The notes below the pieces were generated by a model, which worked only from the letters and a program-made list of their open reading frames with translations, did no database searches and had not been told where the DNA came from. Position numbers and translations under genes: made by a program. Positions 40,666-48,802 of a stretch of 64,000 nt of DNA are shown here, piece by piece. The first letter of the stretch is position 1; each line of letters starts with the position of its first letter. The stretch is taken from NCBI RefSeq assembly GCF_022012435.1, contig NZ_JAKLUA010000020.1, positions 46,532 through 110,531 on the forward strand. The letters run 5' to 3'. Source of the DNA: Bradyrhizobium zhengyangense (GTDB taxonomy: Bacteria > Pseudomonadota > Alphaproteobacteria > Rhizobiales > Xanthobacteraceae).

Positions 40666-42614
40666 ATCCCGACCCCTACCACCCTGCTGTTGGTGTTCCG
40701 CAAGTTCCGATACCGCGCCAGCGCCCACAGCGGGAAGAACTTTGGGTAACCATGATATCGCAGATAGAACACGCGGGGGAAGCCTGTGGCGGTGTACCGC
40801 TGCTCGTCCCACAGTCCTTTTTCGTTTTGTGTTGCAATCAGGTACTCCACCCCGCGGGCGACGGCCGGGTGATCAACCTCGCCAGCAGCCATCAGGGCAA
40901 GCAAGGCCCATGCCGTTTGCGAGGCGGTCGAGGGGGCGGGTTCCCAACCCCGGTAGTCCAGCCGGTAGCTGACGGCGTCCTCGCCCCAGCCGCCGTCCTT
41001 GTTCTGGATCGAGGCCAGCCAGGCGGCGGCCTTGCGCATCATGGGGTCGTCGTGGCGGACACCGGCCATGTTGAGGGCACACAGCACCGACCAGGTTCCG
41101 TAGATGAAGTTCATGCCCCAGCGCCCGTACCAGGACCCCTCGGGGTGCTGGGTCTTGCGTAAGTAGGCGACGCCGGCGGCGACGTGCTTGCTTTTAGCTT
41201 CGGTCTCGCCGAGCTGCGCCAGCATCGAAATGCAGCGCGCCGTGACGTCCTCGGTCGGGGGATCGAGCAGCGCGCCGTGGTCCGAGAACGGGATGTTGTT
41301 CAGGTAATATTCGAGGTTGTTGACGTCGAAGGCGGCCCAGCCGCCGTCGTCGCTCTGCATGCCCTCGATCCACTCCCGGCCGCGGTCGATCGCGGCGTCA
41401 TAGCCGGTGGCACCATGCTCCCGGCGCATCCGGTCCATCGACATCACCACCACGGCGGTGTCGTCGAGATCGGGGTAATGGGCATTGTTGTACTGGAAGG
41501 CCCAGCCGCCTGGACGCACATCCGGCCGCTTCGCCGCCCAGTCGCCCTTCACCTCGAGCTCTTGTTTGGGGATCAGCCAGTCGAGGCCCTGCTTGGCCGC
41601 AGGCACCGCCTTGTCGCCGCCGGCTTCCAGCAGCGCATGCGCCGTCAGCGTCGTATCCCACACCGGCGAGACGCAGGGCTGGCAGTAGGCCTCGTCGCCG
41701 TTGAACACGAGCAGCTTGTCGATGCCCCGGCGCGTGATCGCGCGCGGCGGGAAGTTCTCGTCCTTGCCGAGCGCGTCGTACATCATGACGATGTTGGCCA
41801 TGGGCGGATAGATCGCGCCCATGCCGTCCTCGCCATTGAGCCGCTCTTCGGTGAAGGCAAGCGCCGCATCGATCGCGCGCTTGCGCAGGCTCTTCGGAAA
41901 CAGCGGCTCGATCACGCGCAAGATCGCATCCAGCGAACGGAATAGCAGGAACCAGGCCATGCTCTGGTGCGGCGCCTTCGCGGTCATGCCGATCGAGCGC
42001 GGATCCTGCAGGAACAGCTCGTCGATGCCGACGCCTTTAGGATTCCTCGCCCGCGGCTTCAGCGCCGCGATCACCATCAGCGGCACCATGGTGGTGCGCG
42101 CCCAATAGGAGATCTTGTTGAGATGGAATGGCGACCAGAACGGCAGCAGCATGATCTCGATCGGCAACACCGGCACCGCGCGCCAGGTCACGACGCCGAA
42201 GGTCGCGAGCAGGAAGCGGGTGAAGACGTTGCTGTTGATCGCACCGCCACGGGCGTGGATCGCCTGCCGCGCGCGCACCATGTGCGGGCTGTCCACGGAA
42301 TCGCCGATCATCTTCAGCGCGAAGTACGCCTTCACGCTGGCGCTCATGTCGAACTCGCCATCATGCACCAGCGGCCAGCCGCCATGGGCGCCCTGGACGC
42401 GGCGCAGATAGTTGGCGATCTTGGCCTCGAGCGCGGTGTCGACCGGCTCGGCGAGATAATGACGCAGCAGGATGTATTCGGCCGGAATGGTGCAGTCGGC
42501 CTCGAGCTCGAAGACCCAATGGCCATCGGCTTGCTGGAAGCCGATCACGCCCTGCGTGGCCGACGCAATGCTCGATTCCAAAGCTTCGCGGCTGGTCGCG
42601 TTCACGGAATCCAT
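40662..42614 (-). CDS. shc: Squalene-hopene cyclase
   Basis: About 650 residues. It cyclises squalene to hopene and diplopterol at the membrane. The catalytic DxDD motif is YPDLDDTAVVVMSM near residue 382. Several QW-type repeats are visible, for example QSDDGGWAAFDVNN, QHPEGSWYGRWGMN and QNKDGGWGEDAVSY. The ATG at 42614 is taken from the start of the conserved region; an in-frame ATG at 42659, six bases after the hpnE stop, would add 15 residues and is about as likely because it would favour coupling. It overlaps hpnG by four bases. Confidence 0.95.
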   Translation of the reverse strand: MDSVNATSREALESSIASATQGVIGFQQADGHWVFELEADCTIPAEYILLRHYLAEPVDTALEAKIANYLRRVQGAHGGWPLVHDGEFDMSASVKAYFALKMIGDSVDSPHMVRARQAIHARGGAINSNVFTRFLLATFGVVTWRAVPVLPIEIMLLPFWSPFHLNKISYWARTTMVPLMVIAALKPRARNPKGVGIDELFLQDPRSIGMTAKAPHQSMAWFLLFRSLDAILRVIEPLFPKSLRKRAIDAALAFTEERLNGEDGMGAIYPPMANIVMMYDALGKDENFPPRAITRRGIDKLLVFNGDEAYCQPCVSPVWDTTLTAHALLEAGGDKAVPAAKQGLDWLIPKQELEVKGDWAAKRPDVRPGGWAFQYNNAHYPDLDDTAVVVMSMDRMRREHGATGYDAAIDRGREWIEGMQSDDGGWAAFDVNNLEYYLNNIPFSDHGALLDPPTEDVTARCISMLAQLGETEAKSKHVAAGVAYLRKTQHPEGSWYGRWGMNFIYGTWSVLCALNMAGVRHDDPMMRKAAAWLASIQNKDGGWGEDAVSYRLDYRGWEPAPSTASQTAWALLALMAAGEVDHPAVARGVEYLIATQNEKGLWDEQRYTATGFPRVFYLRYHGYPKFFPLWALARYRNLRNTNSRVVGVGM

Positions 42615-42665
42615 GTCGCTCGATTGCTCCTGGCGTCGATTTGAAAGTGACCGGGACATTGCCCG

Positions 42666-43922
42666 TCAGGCCCGCTTTGCGGCCAGCACCAGATCGGCGG
42701 CGCGATCACCCGACCGGACCGATCCCTCGATCGTTGCAGGCAATCCCGTAGCAGTCCAGTCACCGGCGAGAAACAGGTTTTTCAGCGACGTGACCGGCCC
42801 CGGACGCAGGGCATTCTGGGCCGGCGTTGCCGCGAATGTGGCACGGCGCTCGCGCACGATCTGCCACGGGGGCAGCTCGCCGGAGACCCCACCGGCCGCG
42901 CAGACGTCGTTCCAGATCGTCTGGGCCAGTTCCTCGCGCGGCATGTCGACCAGGCGGTCGCCATTGCTGATGGTGACGGAGAGCCGGTTCGGGAAGGCGA
43001 ACAGCCATTCCACGACGCCGCCGATCACGCCGAGGATCGGCGCCGATCCGGGCGGCGGCTCGAAGCGGAAATGCGCATTCACGATGGCGCGGAATTCAGT
43101 CGGCGCGGTCAGCCCCGGCAGCAGGCTCGTCGCGGCACGCGGCGGCACCGCCATCACGATCACGTCGCCTTCGCTGAGCTGGATCACGTCCTCGCCGCCG
43201 AAATTCAGCGCGCTGACCTTGCCGTCGCTGTTGACGAAGGAGCGCAGCTCATGGCCGAGCTGAACCGTGTGTCCCCGGTCCTGAAGGAATTTCACGGCGG
43301 GCTCGATCAGCACGGCGCTGAGCCCATCGCGCGCGATCAGCGGACGACAGGCCTGCCCGCCCGCCAGCAGCGTCTCGCGCACGATCGCGCCGGCAAGCCC
43401 GGCCGAGCCTTCGGGCGGATCGACATTGAGCGCCGCAAGCAGCAGCGGCTGCACCAGGCGATGATAGAGCGTGCCTTCGCAAGGAATGGATTTTCCGACC
43501 AGCGTCTGTTCCGATGCCCAGATCAGCGGCGCCAGCTTGAGATAATCGGTGAGACCCGTATCAGGGACGCGACGGCCCTCATCAAGCACCCAGGTCGGCA
43601 ACCGGCCGGTGCCGAGATCGATCTGCCAGCGCTGCCCGGTCTTGATGTCGACGAAGGGAAACTGCGCGCTTTCAGGCCCGACCAGGCCCGCCTCGGTGCC
43701 GATCGAGCGTGCATAGGCGCGCGCGTGGCTGTTGCCGGACAGCAGCAGATGATTGCCGTTGTCGATGGTGAGATTGGTGGCGCCGTCGAAATAGGAGCGG
43801 CAGCGGCCGCCGGCCTGGTGCGTCGCCTCGTGCACGGCGACCTTGTAGCCGGCATTGGCGAGCCGCACAGCGGCGGAGAGGCCGGAAATTCCAGCGCCGA
43901 TGATGTGAGCTGTGTTTTGCAT
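42666..43922 (-). CDS. hpnE: Hydroxysqualene dehydroxylase HpnE
   Basis: A 418-residue FAD-dependent enzyme of the squalene-associated desaturase family that reduces hydroxysqualene to squalene. The N-terminal FAD motif is HIIGAGISGLSAAVRLANAG followed by HEATHQAGGRCRSY. LFLAGDWTATGLPATIEG near the C-terminus is the second FAD-binding segment of amine-oxidase-like flavoproteins. Its ATG shares one base with the hpnD stop (TGATG), and shc follows within about 6 to 50 bases. It completes the three-step HpnCDE squalene route. Confidence 0.95.
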   Translation of the reverse strand: MQNTAHIIGAGISGLSAAVRLANAGYKVAVHEATHQAGGRCRSYFDGATNLTIDNGNHLLLSGNSHARAYARSIGTEAGLVGPESAQFPFVDIKTGQRWQIDLGTGRLPTWVLDEGRRVPDTGLTDYLKLAPLIWASEQTLVGKSIPCEGTLYHRLVQPLLLAALNVDPPEGSAGLAGAIVRETLLAGGQACRPLIARDGLSAVLIEPAVKFLQDRGHTVQLGHELRSFVNSDGKVSALNFGGEDVIQLSEGDVIVMAVPPRAATSLLPGLTAPTEFRAIVNAHFRFEPPPGSAPILGVIGGVVEWLFAFPNRLSVTISNGDRLVDMPREELAQTIWNDVCAAGGVSGELPPWQIVRERRATFAATPAQNALRPGPVTSLKNLFLAGDWTATGLPATIEGSVRSGDRAADLVLAAKRA

Positions 43923-44761
43923 CAGATGAAAGCGTAGCGGAGCAGGATCAAAATGCGTGTGACCTTCGACACACGCACGGGCTCGCGCGGTGCGTTGAAG
44001 CCGCGCGCGATCAGGAGGTCCAGGATGGAATGGTAGTACTTCGACATGATCCGCGGCGCGCGCACCGCGCGACGCTTGTTGCGGCTCATGATCTCGTCCG
44101 ACTTCTCGAAATGCGCTTTCGCACGCTGCGTCAGGGGCAGGCAGACCTTCGGCAGCGCGCGCTCGGCGATCACGCGGTTCGGATCGTTGGAGGTGATGCC
44201 GGCATGCAGCAGCGCTTCGCGCGGCAGATAGAGCCGGCCAAGGCCCGCGTCCTCGTCGATGTCGCGCAGGATGTTGGTGAGCTGGAGCGCACGGCCGAGG
44301 TGATACGCCAGCAGGATGCCATCCTCTTCCGGCAGGCCGAACACCCGCACCGACAGCCGTCCCACGGCGCTGGCGACACGATCGCAGTAGAGATCCAGCG
44401 TCGCCATGTCCGGCGCGCGGATATCCTGCGGCACGTCCATCTCCATGCCGTCGACGATGGCCAGGAAATCTTCCCGCTTAAGCCCAAAAGTCTTCACCGA
44501 GGCGACGTAGTCCTTCAGCCGCGGCGGCGGATTGCCCTGGTAGAGCGCATCGATGTCGTTGCGCCATTCCTGCAGCGCGGCCAGCCGCTGGTCGCGCGGG
44601 CCGTCGGAATCGGCGATGTCGTCGACCTGGCGGCAGAAGCTGTAGATCTGGAACATCGCCTCGCGCTGGTCGCGCGGCAGGATCCGCATCGCAGCGTAGA
44701 AGGAGCTGTTCGATGCGGACGAGCCATAATTGGCGCTGGGCGCGGTCGCCTCAAGCGTCAT
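43922..44761 (-). CDS. hpnD: Presqualene diphosphate synthase HpnD
   Basis: A 279-residue head-to-head prenyl synthase joining two farnesyl diphosphates to presqualene diphosphate. The first Asp-rich motif is CRQVDDIADSDG near residue 46, and the second is QLTNILRDIDEDAGLGRLYL near 175. YGSSASNSSFYAAMRIL at the N-terminus is characteristic of HpnD. The ATG at 44761 lies 11 bases inside hpnC; the frame is open 24 codons earlier, but that region is read as hpnC. It is coupled by one base to hpnE. Confidence 0.95.
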   Translation of the reverse strand: MTLEATAPSANYGSSASNSSFYAAMRILPRDQREAMFQIYSFCRQVDDIADSDGPRDQRLAALQEWRNDIDALYQGNPPPRLKDYVASVKTFGLKREDFLAIVDGMEMDVPQDIRAPDMATLDLYCDRVASAVGRLSVRVFGLPEEDGILLAYHLGRALQLTNILRDIDEDAGLGRLYLPREALLHAGITSNDPNRVIAERALPKVCLPLTQRAKAHFEKSDEIMSRNKRRAVRAPRIMSKYYHSILDLLIARGFNAPREPVRVSKVTRILILLRYAFI

Positions 44762-45635
44762 GGGCAGTCCCCGGATTGGTGATGGTTTTGCGGCCGATCG
44801 CACGGCGGCCGAGTTCACCGGCGATGCCGGCAAGGCTGAAGGTGAGCAGTTCGAACTTGTTCAGGTGCACGCGCTCGCGCAGGGGATCGCGCAATTTCAA
44901 GAGGCGCACGATACGGTCCGCATAAGCCTGGATCACCGCGACGTCGACGCCGAGGCGGACATCCCGGATCTCGGCGCTCAGCGACCTGCCCTCGCCCAGC
45001 AGCGCTTCGTTGCGCACCGCGAGCGACTGCAGGCAGGCCAGCATCGCCGGCGGCGACTGCGCCAGGCCGAGCTGCTCGACCGAGGCGCCGCTTGCGGCGA
45101 GCGCATCGCGCGGCAGATAGACGCGATTTAGCTCGCGATAATCCTTGCCGCAATCCTGGAGGTGGTTGTTGATCTGGAGGCCCGCACACAGCGCATCCGA
45201 CGCCGCCCAGGTCGAGGTGCTTTCGCCATGGACGTCGAGCATGAAGCGGCCGACCGGCATCGCCGAATAACGGCAATAGTGGATGACCTCGTCCCAGGTC
45301 TCGTAGCGCAGCTTGGTTACGTCCATGCGGAACGCGATCAGCACGTCGAGCGCGTGGCGCGGCGCCATGCCGCGCTCGGCGAGCGCGCGCCGCAAGGTGA
45401 CGGCCTCGGCCTGGGTCTCGCCCTTGCCGAGCAGTTCCGCCTCGAGCAGGTCGAGATAACGCAGCTTCTCGTCCGCCTGCAGGGTGGCGTGATCAGCGAT
45501 GTCGTCGGCGGTCCGGACGAAATTGTAATAGGCCAGGATCAGGGCGCGATGACGCGGATGAATGATCCAGGACGCGACGGGAAAATTCTCGTCGCGGTCA
45601 CCCTTGCCGGATCGCAATTCGCTCGCAGAGGTCAT
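44751..45635 (-). CDS. hpnC: Hydroxysqualene synthase HpnC
   Basis: A 294-residue squalene/phytoene-synthase-family protein that converts presqualene diphosphate to hydroxysqualene. The N-terminal ENFPVASWIIHPRHRALILA is typical of HpnC. The first Asp motif is RTADDIADHA near residue 46, and the second region, NHLQDCGKDYRELNRVYLP, keeps QD and the YLP tail. It is the first gene of the operon hpnC-hpnD-hpnE-shc-hpnG. No EcfG-type motif is seen upstream, unlike hpnN. Confidence 0.95.
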   Translation of the reverse strand: MTSASELRSGKGDRDENFPVASWIIHPRHRALILAYYNFVRTADDIADHATLQADEKLRYLDLLEAELLGKGETQAEAVTLRRALAERGMAPRHALDVLIAFRMDVTKLRYETWDEVIHYCRYSAMPVGRFMLDVHGESTSTWAASDALCAGLQINNHLQDCGKDYRELNRVYLPRDALAASGASVEQLGLAQSPPAMLACLQSLAVRNEALLGEGRSLSAEIRDVRLGVDVAVIQAYADRIVRLLKLRDPLRERVHLNKFELLTFSLAGIAGELGRRAIGRKTITNPGTAHDA

Positions 45636-45784
45636 CGAGGGCTGATCAACAATCGTTTGGACAGAAGGGGCTTTTGCGTTCGCGCGGGCTCATGCCGGCG
45701 ACGCCGCCGCGGCCCCCATATAGGGGAATACGGCCGCAAAACCAATCCTGTCGCGCGATGGCAGCCCTCTGCGGATCCGGCCTG

Positions 45785-45809
45785 AAAAAGGCGGCCCAGG
45801 GCCGCCTTT
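45785..45809 (-). terminator. Intrinsic terminator after the small Cys-rich protein gene
   Basis: On the minus strand: aaaggcggcc, loop ctg, ggccgccttt, then more T (aaaaa at 45785-45789 on the plus strand). It lies 18 bases past the stop at 45828, and shields the hpnC promoter region from read-through. Confidence 0.9.
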
Positions 45810-45827
45810 GTGGGCCAGTGGCCGAGC

Positions 45828-46061
45828 TTATTGGTTGTGGTCCTTCAGGACCTGGTCGCAGGCCTGCGAGATCTTGGACCGGTTCTCCTTGAGGCAGGCC
45901 AGGATGGTGAAATCGCCCTGGTCGATAACCGGACGGCAGAACTTCTGCACATCGCGCGTGCAGGCCTTCTGCTCGGCATCCGTGCCACGCCCCTGCTGGG
46001 CGAACGCAGCCGTGGACAGGGTTGCCGACAGCACGGTGAGAGCGACGAGAAGCTTACGCAT
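45828..46061 (-). CDS. Small secreted Cys-rich-repeat protein
   Basis: A 77-residue protein. The signal peptide LLVALTVLSATLSTAAFAQ is followed by a mature part of about 55 residues with four cysteines (KACTRDVQKFCRPV and ACLKENRSKISQACDQ). The spacing resembles the cysteine-rich GLG1-type repeat found in small exported proteins of this group. The start has AAGGAA upstream. It has its own terminator and is a single-gene unit. Two periplasmic disulfides are likely. Function unknown. Confidence 0.82.
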   Translation of the reverse strand: MRKLLVALTVLSATLSTAAFAQQGRGTDAEQKACTRDVQKFCRPVIDQGDFTILACLKENRSKISQACDQVLKDHNQ

Positions 46062-46532
46062 TGTATTCCTTCATTCTGACGGCAGAATCGCACCAATCCC
46101 GGGCAGCACAGGGCCGACGGGAACGGATTGTTCTGTTGGCAAGTTGCCACGGAGAGTGCGGCACCGGAGAAGGCACAAGCGCTGGTAAATGCGGCCAAAT
46201 TGGCGCCGCGTTCACCAAATCAGGTCTTCCCTCGGTCTTCATTGGCAGATGTAAGGGCTTGATACTACGTCATAATTCTGGCACGTGGTGTTTTACTGCA
46301 TACCTGTTGCAGCGCTGCATCTGTCCGACCGGCCATTTGGGCCGGAAACATATGGAAACAGAGGGAAATCGGGGCCGGACCTTAGGCAAGGCCGCTTCGC
46401 GCGCCTGACATCGCGGGCGGCTAGGCTTATCCGGCACAGAAGCTTGAACCTGACACAGGCTCACAACACTAAACTTTCGATGTGGCGAGACGGCTTGCGA
46501 TGAAGCAGGCGTGGTTCCAAAACGGGATATTG
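46062..46532. other. Intergenic region without a convincing gene
   Basis: This 470-base gap between divergent genes has no good coding frame. It contains GGAAC-N17-AGTT at 46120-46145, one base short of an EcfG promoter, and an 18-codon frame (46352-46408) preceded by ggccatttgggcc, the same 13 bases that lie before the chemotaxis gene at 55595. I see no tRNA or clear small-RNA terminator. Confidence 0.5.
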
Positions 46533-47033
46533 ATGATGAAATTCTTTGGGCGATCTGAACTGGCACTCAAGGCAGCCGGCATCGGTGCGGCGCTGCTCTT
46601 CTCGGTTGCGGCAAGCCACGCTCAGTCGTCCGGCCCGTTCGCCGGTTTCGACGGCGCGTGGACCGGCACCGGCACGGTGTCGCTGTCGGACGGCTCGACC
46701 GAGCGCATCCGCTGCAAGGCGGACTACAAGGTCGCCGGCACCGGCCTCAGCCTCAAGCAGGCGCTGCACTGCGCCTCCGACAGCTACAAGTTCGACCTCA
46801 CCAGCGACGTGACCAGCCAGGGAGACCGTATCTCCGGCAATTGGAGCGAGGCCAGCCGCAACATCTTCGGCAATCTGCAGGGCACCGCCGGCGGTGGCCA
46901 GATCGAAGTGTTCGTCGAGGCCAACGGTTTTGCCGCCAACCTGACGCTGCGCACCAACGGCACCAAGCAGACGGTGCAGATCTCCTCCAAGGGCGAGATC
47001 CGCGGCGTGAATATCACGATGACGAAGGGCTGA
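46533..47033 (+). CDS. Secreted protein of unknown function
   Basis: A 166-residue protein. A signal peptide (LALKAAGIGAALLFSVAASHAQ) precedes a beta-rich domain with FDGAWTGTGTVSLSDGSTER, two Cys (RCKADYKV and LHCASDSY) and repeated short strands ending GEIRGVNITMTKG. It looks like a small periplasmic barrel that binds a ligand. The start at 46533 puts the signal peptide at the N-terminus; an ATG at 46500 is also possible. An intrinsic terminator follows after 27 bases. I recognise the pattern from Bradyrhizobium-type proteins but have no function for it. Confidence 0.75.
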   Translation: MMKFFGRSELALKAAGIGAALLFSVAASHAQSSGPFAGFDGAWTGTGTVSLSDGSTERIRCKADYKVAGTGLSLKQALHCASDSYKFDLTSDVTSQGDRISGNWSEASRNIFGNLQGTAGGGQIEVFVEANGFAANLTLRTNGTKQTVQISSKGEIRGVNITMTKG

Positions 47034-47060
47034 TTGCCAGTCTCCGCTTGAAAAGGACCG

Positions 47061-47092
47061 AGCCCCCGGTTTTCGCGAGCCGGGGGCTTTTC
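47061..47092 (+). terminator. Intrinsic terminator, 7 bases before the next start codon
   Basis: Stem agcccccgg, loop ttttcgcgag, arm ccgggggct, then tttt. The 9-bp G/C stem and T-run are typical. The next ATG is at 47099, so the terminator fills the position where that gene's leader should be. Confidence 0.88.
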
Positions 47093-47098
47093 GCTGAC

Positions 47099-47944
47099 AT
47101 GAACCCGTTTCGCAGACACCTGCTCAAGGCCATCGGACTCCTCGCCGCCGTTCCCGCGTGGGCCAGTGATGATCAGTCAATCCAGCAAGGCAAGGACATG
47201 CAGCCGTCGTCAGTGAAGCCGCGCCACGTGCTCTGTTTCCTCGGCAAGGACGACGGTCTGCTTCATCCGCCGAAAGCCGTCGCAACGATGATCGCCGATT
47301 TCGGCTTCGAGATCGACCGCACCTATTCGCAAGCAAAACCCGATCCGCACATGGAGCGATCATTCGGTGTGTGCTGGGACCGCACCTTTCCCAATGCCTG
47401 GTCCGCCGCCGATGAGGCCGCTGTCGCCAACCACAAATCGGTTCTCTACGTGCTGAGCCCGCCGATGGAGCGGGAGAAGACGGTCGCCTATTCCGCCGCA
47501 GCCTTGCGCATCGTCGAGGCGATGATCGAGGCGGGAGCCATCGCCGCCAAAGGCGAGAGCGCCGGCGTCGCGCATGGTCTCAAACGGTGGATGCAGCTGG
47601 CCTCCGAGTGCAAGGCGGCGGCGAAAACAAACCAGGGCCTCGCCGTCACGGCAGCGATGAGCCGGGTCTGCCGCCTCGCCTTCGCCAAGCGTCCACTCGG
47701 CGGCGACGTCTATTATGAAAGCGTCGGCTACCATTTCGTCGGGCTGCCGGAGATCTACGTCGCGAAGTCGCGCGGCAGCGACCGCGATGCGGCCAGGCTC
47801 ATGGACGAGATCGCCGATAACATGGCCGCGGACGGCGTCGATGCAATTCTGCGTGCGCGCAACCTCGCACTTTCGCGCGGATCGCACTACGCCGAGGACG
47901 ATTTCAAGTTCGACCCGTACGGGATCGTCCACGTCGAGGCGTAA
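47099..47944 (+). CDS. Exported protein of unknown function
   Basis: A 281-residue protein starting MNPFRRHLLKAIGLLAAVPAWA, a twin-arginine-like or Sec signal. The body has LCFLGKDDGLLHPPKAVATM, RSFGVCWDRTFPNAW, SVLYVLSPPM and SGVAHGLKRWMQLASEC. I do not recognise the family. It starts seven bases after a strong terminator, so its transcript must read through or begin at the start codon; a later start (for example MQPSSVKP at 47198) would remove the signal. It converges on the methyltransferase gene with nine bases between stops. Confidence 0.6.
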   Translation: MNPFRRHLLKAIGLLAAVPAWASDDQSIQQGKDMQPSSVKPRHVLCFLGKDDGLLHPPKAVATMIADFGFEIDRTYSQAKPDPHMERSFGVCWDRTFPNAWSAADEAAVANHKSVLYVLSPPMEREKTVAYSAAALRIVEAMIEAGAIAAKGESAGVAHGLKRWMQLASECKAAAKTNQGLAVTAAMSRVCRLAFAKRPLGGDVYYESVGYHFVGLPEIYVAKSRGSDRDAARLMDEIADNMAADGVDAILRARNLALSRGSHYAEDDFKFDPYGIVHVEA

Positions 47945-47953
47945 GGCCGCGGA

Positions 47954-48745
47954 TCACGGCTTGCGCGCGATGCATGCGCACCGGCATCTGAAATAAACCG
48001 CGTCGGGATCGCAGCCCCAGGCGTCCCAGCCGGCAAGCGCGGTCTCAATCTCGTCGGCGGTCGCGAGCGACTTGCCTACAAGCTGCGGCCCGAGACCGAG
48101 CAGGCTCTGCCGCGCATCCGCGACGGCTTCAGTGCGGCTTGCAGCATCGGCGCTGTGGTTGACATAGCTCGCGCCGGCCCAGACCGGCGTGAAGCCGTGC
48201 GCGCGAAGAACGGCGCTCTGTCGGCGGCCGAAGCGAAGTGCCTCGGGATCGTCGTGCTCGTACCAGCGCTGCCAGAGATCGAGCGCGAGGCGCACGCCGT
48301 CAACCTCAGGATGGAGAATGTTGCCGCCAACAACGGCGTCACGCGTGCCCAGCAGGCCACCCGGCCTCAGCACACGTCGCGCTTCGGCCAGCGTTTTCGC
48401 CAACATCGCCTGGCTCTGATGGTAGAGCACCGCATGACAGAATATCGCGTCGAACGCACCGTCCTCGAACGGAAGCGCGGTCATGTCGGCTTCGACAAAG
48501 GACAGATTGGTCAGGCCCGCATGCGCGGCAAGCTGCCGGGCTGACGCGATCGCGTTCGGATTGATATCAACGCCGATCGCCGTGCCCACGCTCTCCGCAA
48601 GCGCGGCCGTGATCGTTCCCGGGCCGCAGCCGATGTCGAGCAGCCTCATACCGGGGCTAAGGAACGGCACGAAGAAGGCGGCCGCATCGCCGCCCCGCTT
48701 CTGCTGAAACGCCGTGATCGCGCCGTCGTGCCTGATATCGCGCAT
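47954..48745 (-). CDS. Class I SAM-dependent methyltransferase
   Basis: A 263-residue methyltransferase. The SAM motif I is LLDIGCGPGTITAALAE near residue 35, GVDINPNAI gives the acidic ribose ligand at the end of strand 2, EADMTALPFEDGAFDAIFCH is motif II/III, and RRVLRPGGLLGTRD is motif IV. It resembles the UbiE/Coq5-like methyltransferases. The C-terminal 60 residues (AGWDAWGCDPDAVYF) are substrate-specific. Its stop is nine bases from the exported protein gene. The substrate is unknown. Confidence 0.9.
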   Translation of the reverse strand: MRDIRHDGAITAFQQKRGGDAAAFFVPFLSPGMRLLDIGCGPGTITAALAESVGTAIGVDINPNAIASARQLAAHAGLTNLSFVEADMTALPFEDGAFDAIFCHAVLYHQSQAMLAKTLAEARRVLRPGGLLGTRDAVVGGNILHPEVDGVRLALDLWQRWYEHDDPEALRFGRRQSAVLRAHGFTPVWAGASYVNHSADAASRTEAVADARQSLLGLGPQLVGKSLATADEIETALAGWDAWGCDPDAVYFRCRCACIARKP

Positions 48746-48802
48746 GAAACCTCCGAACCGCAGCCAGCGTGCTGCGATTCGGTGGCCGCGTGATGACCCC
48801 GC

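Noticed and set aside
41967..42644. A 225-codon plus-strand frame inside shc
   Set aside because: It is antisense to a well-defined cyclase domain and has only composition-driven openness.
46120..46145. GGAAC-N17-AGTT as a stress promoter for the gene at 46533
   Set aside because: The -10 has one mismatch (AGTT for CGTT) and it lies nearly 400 bases from the gene.
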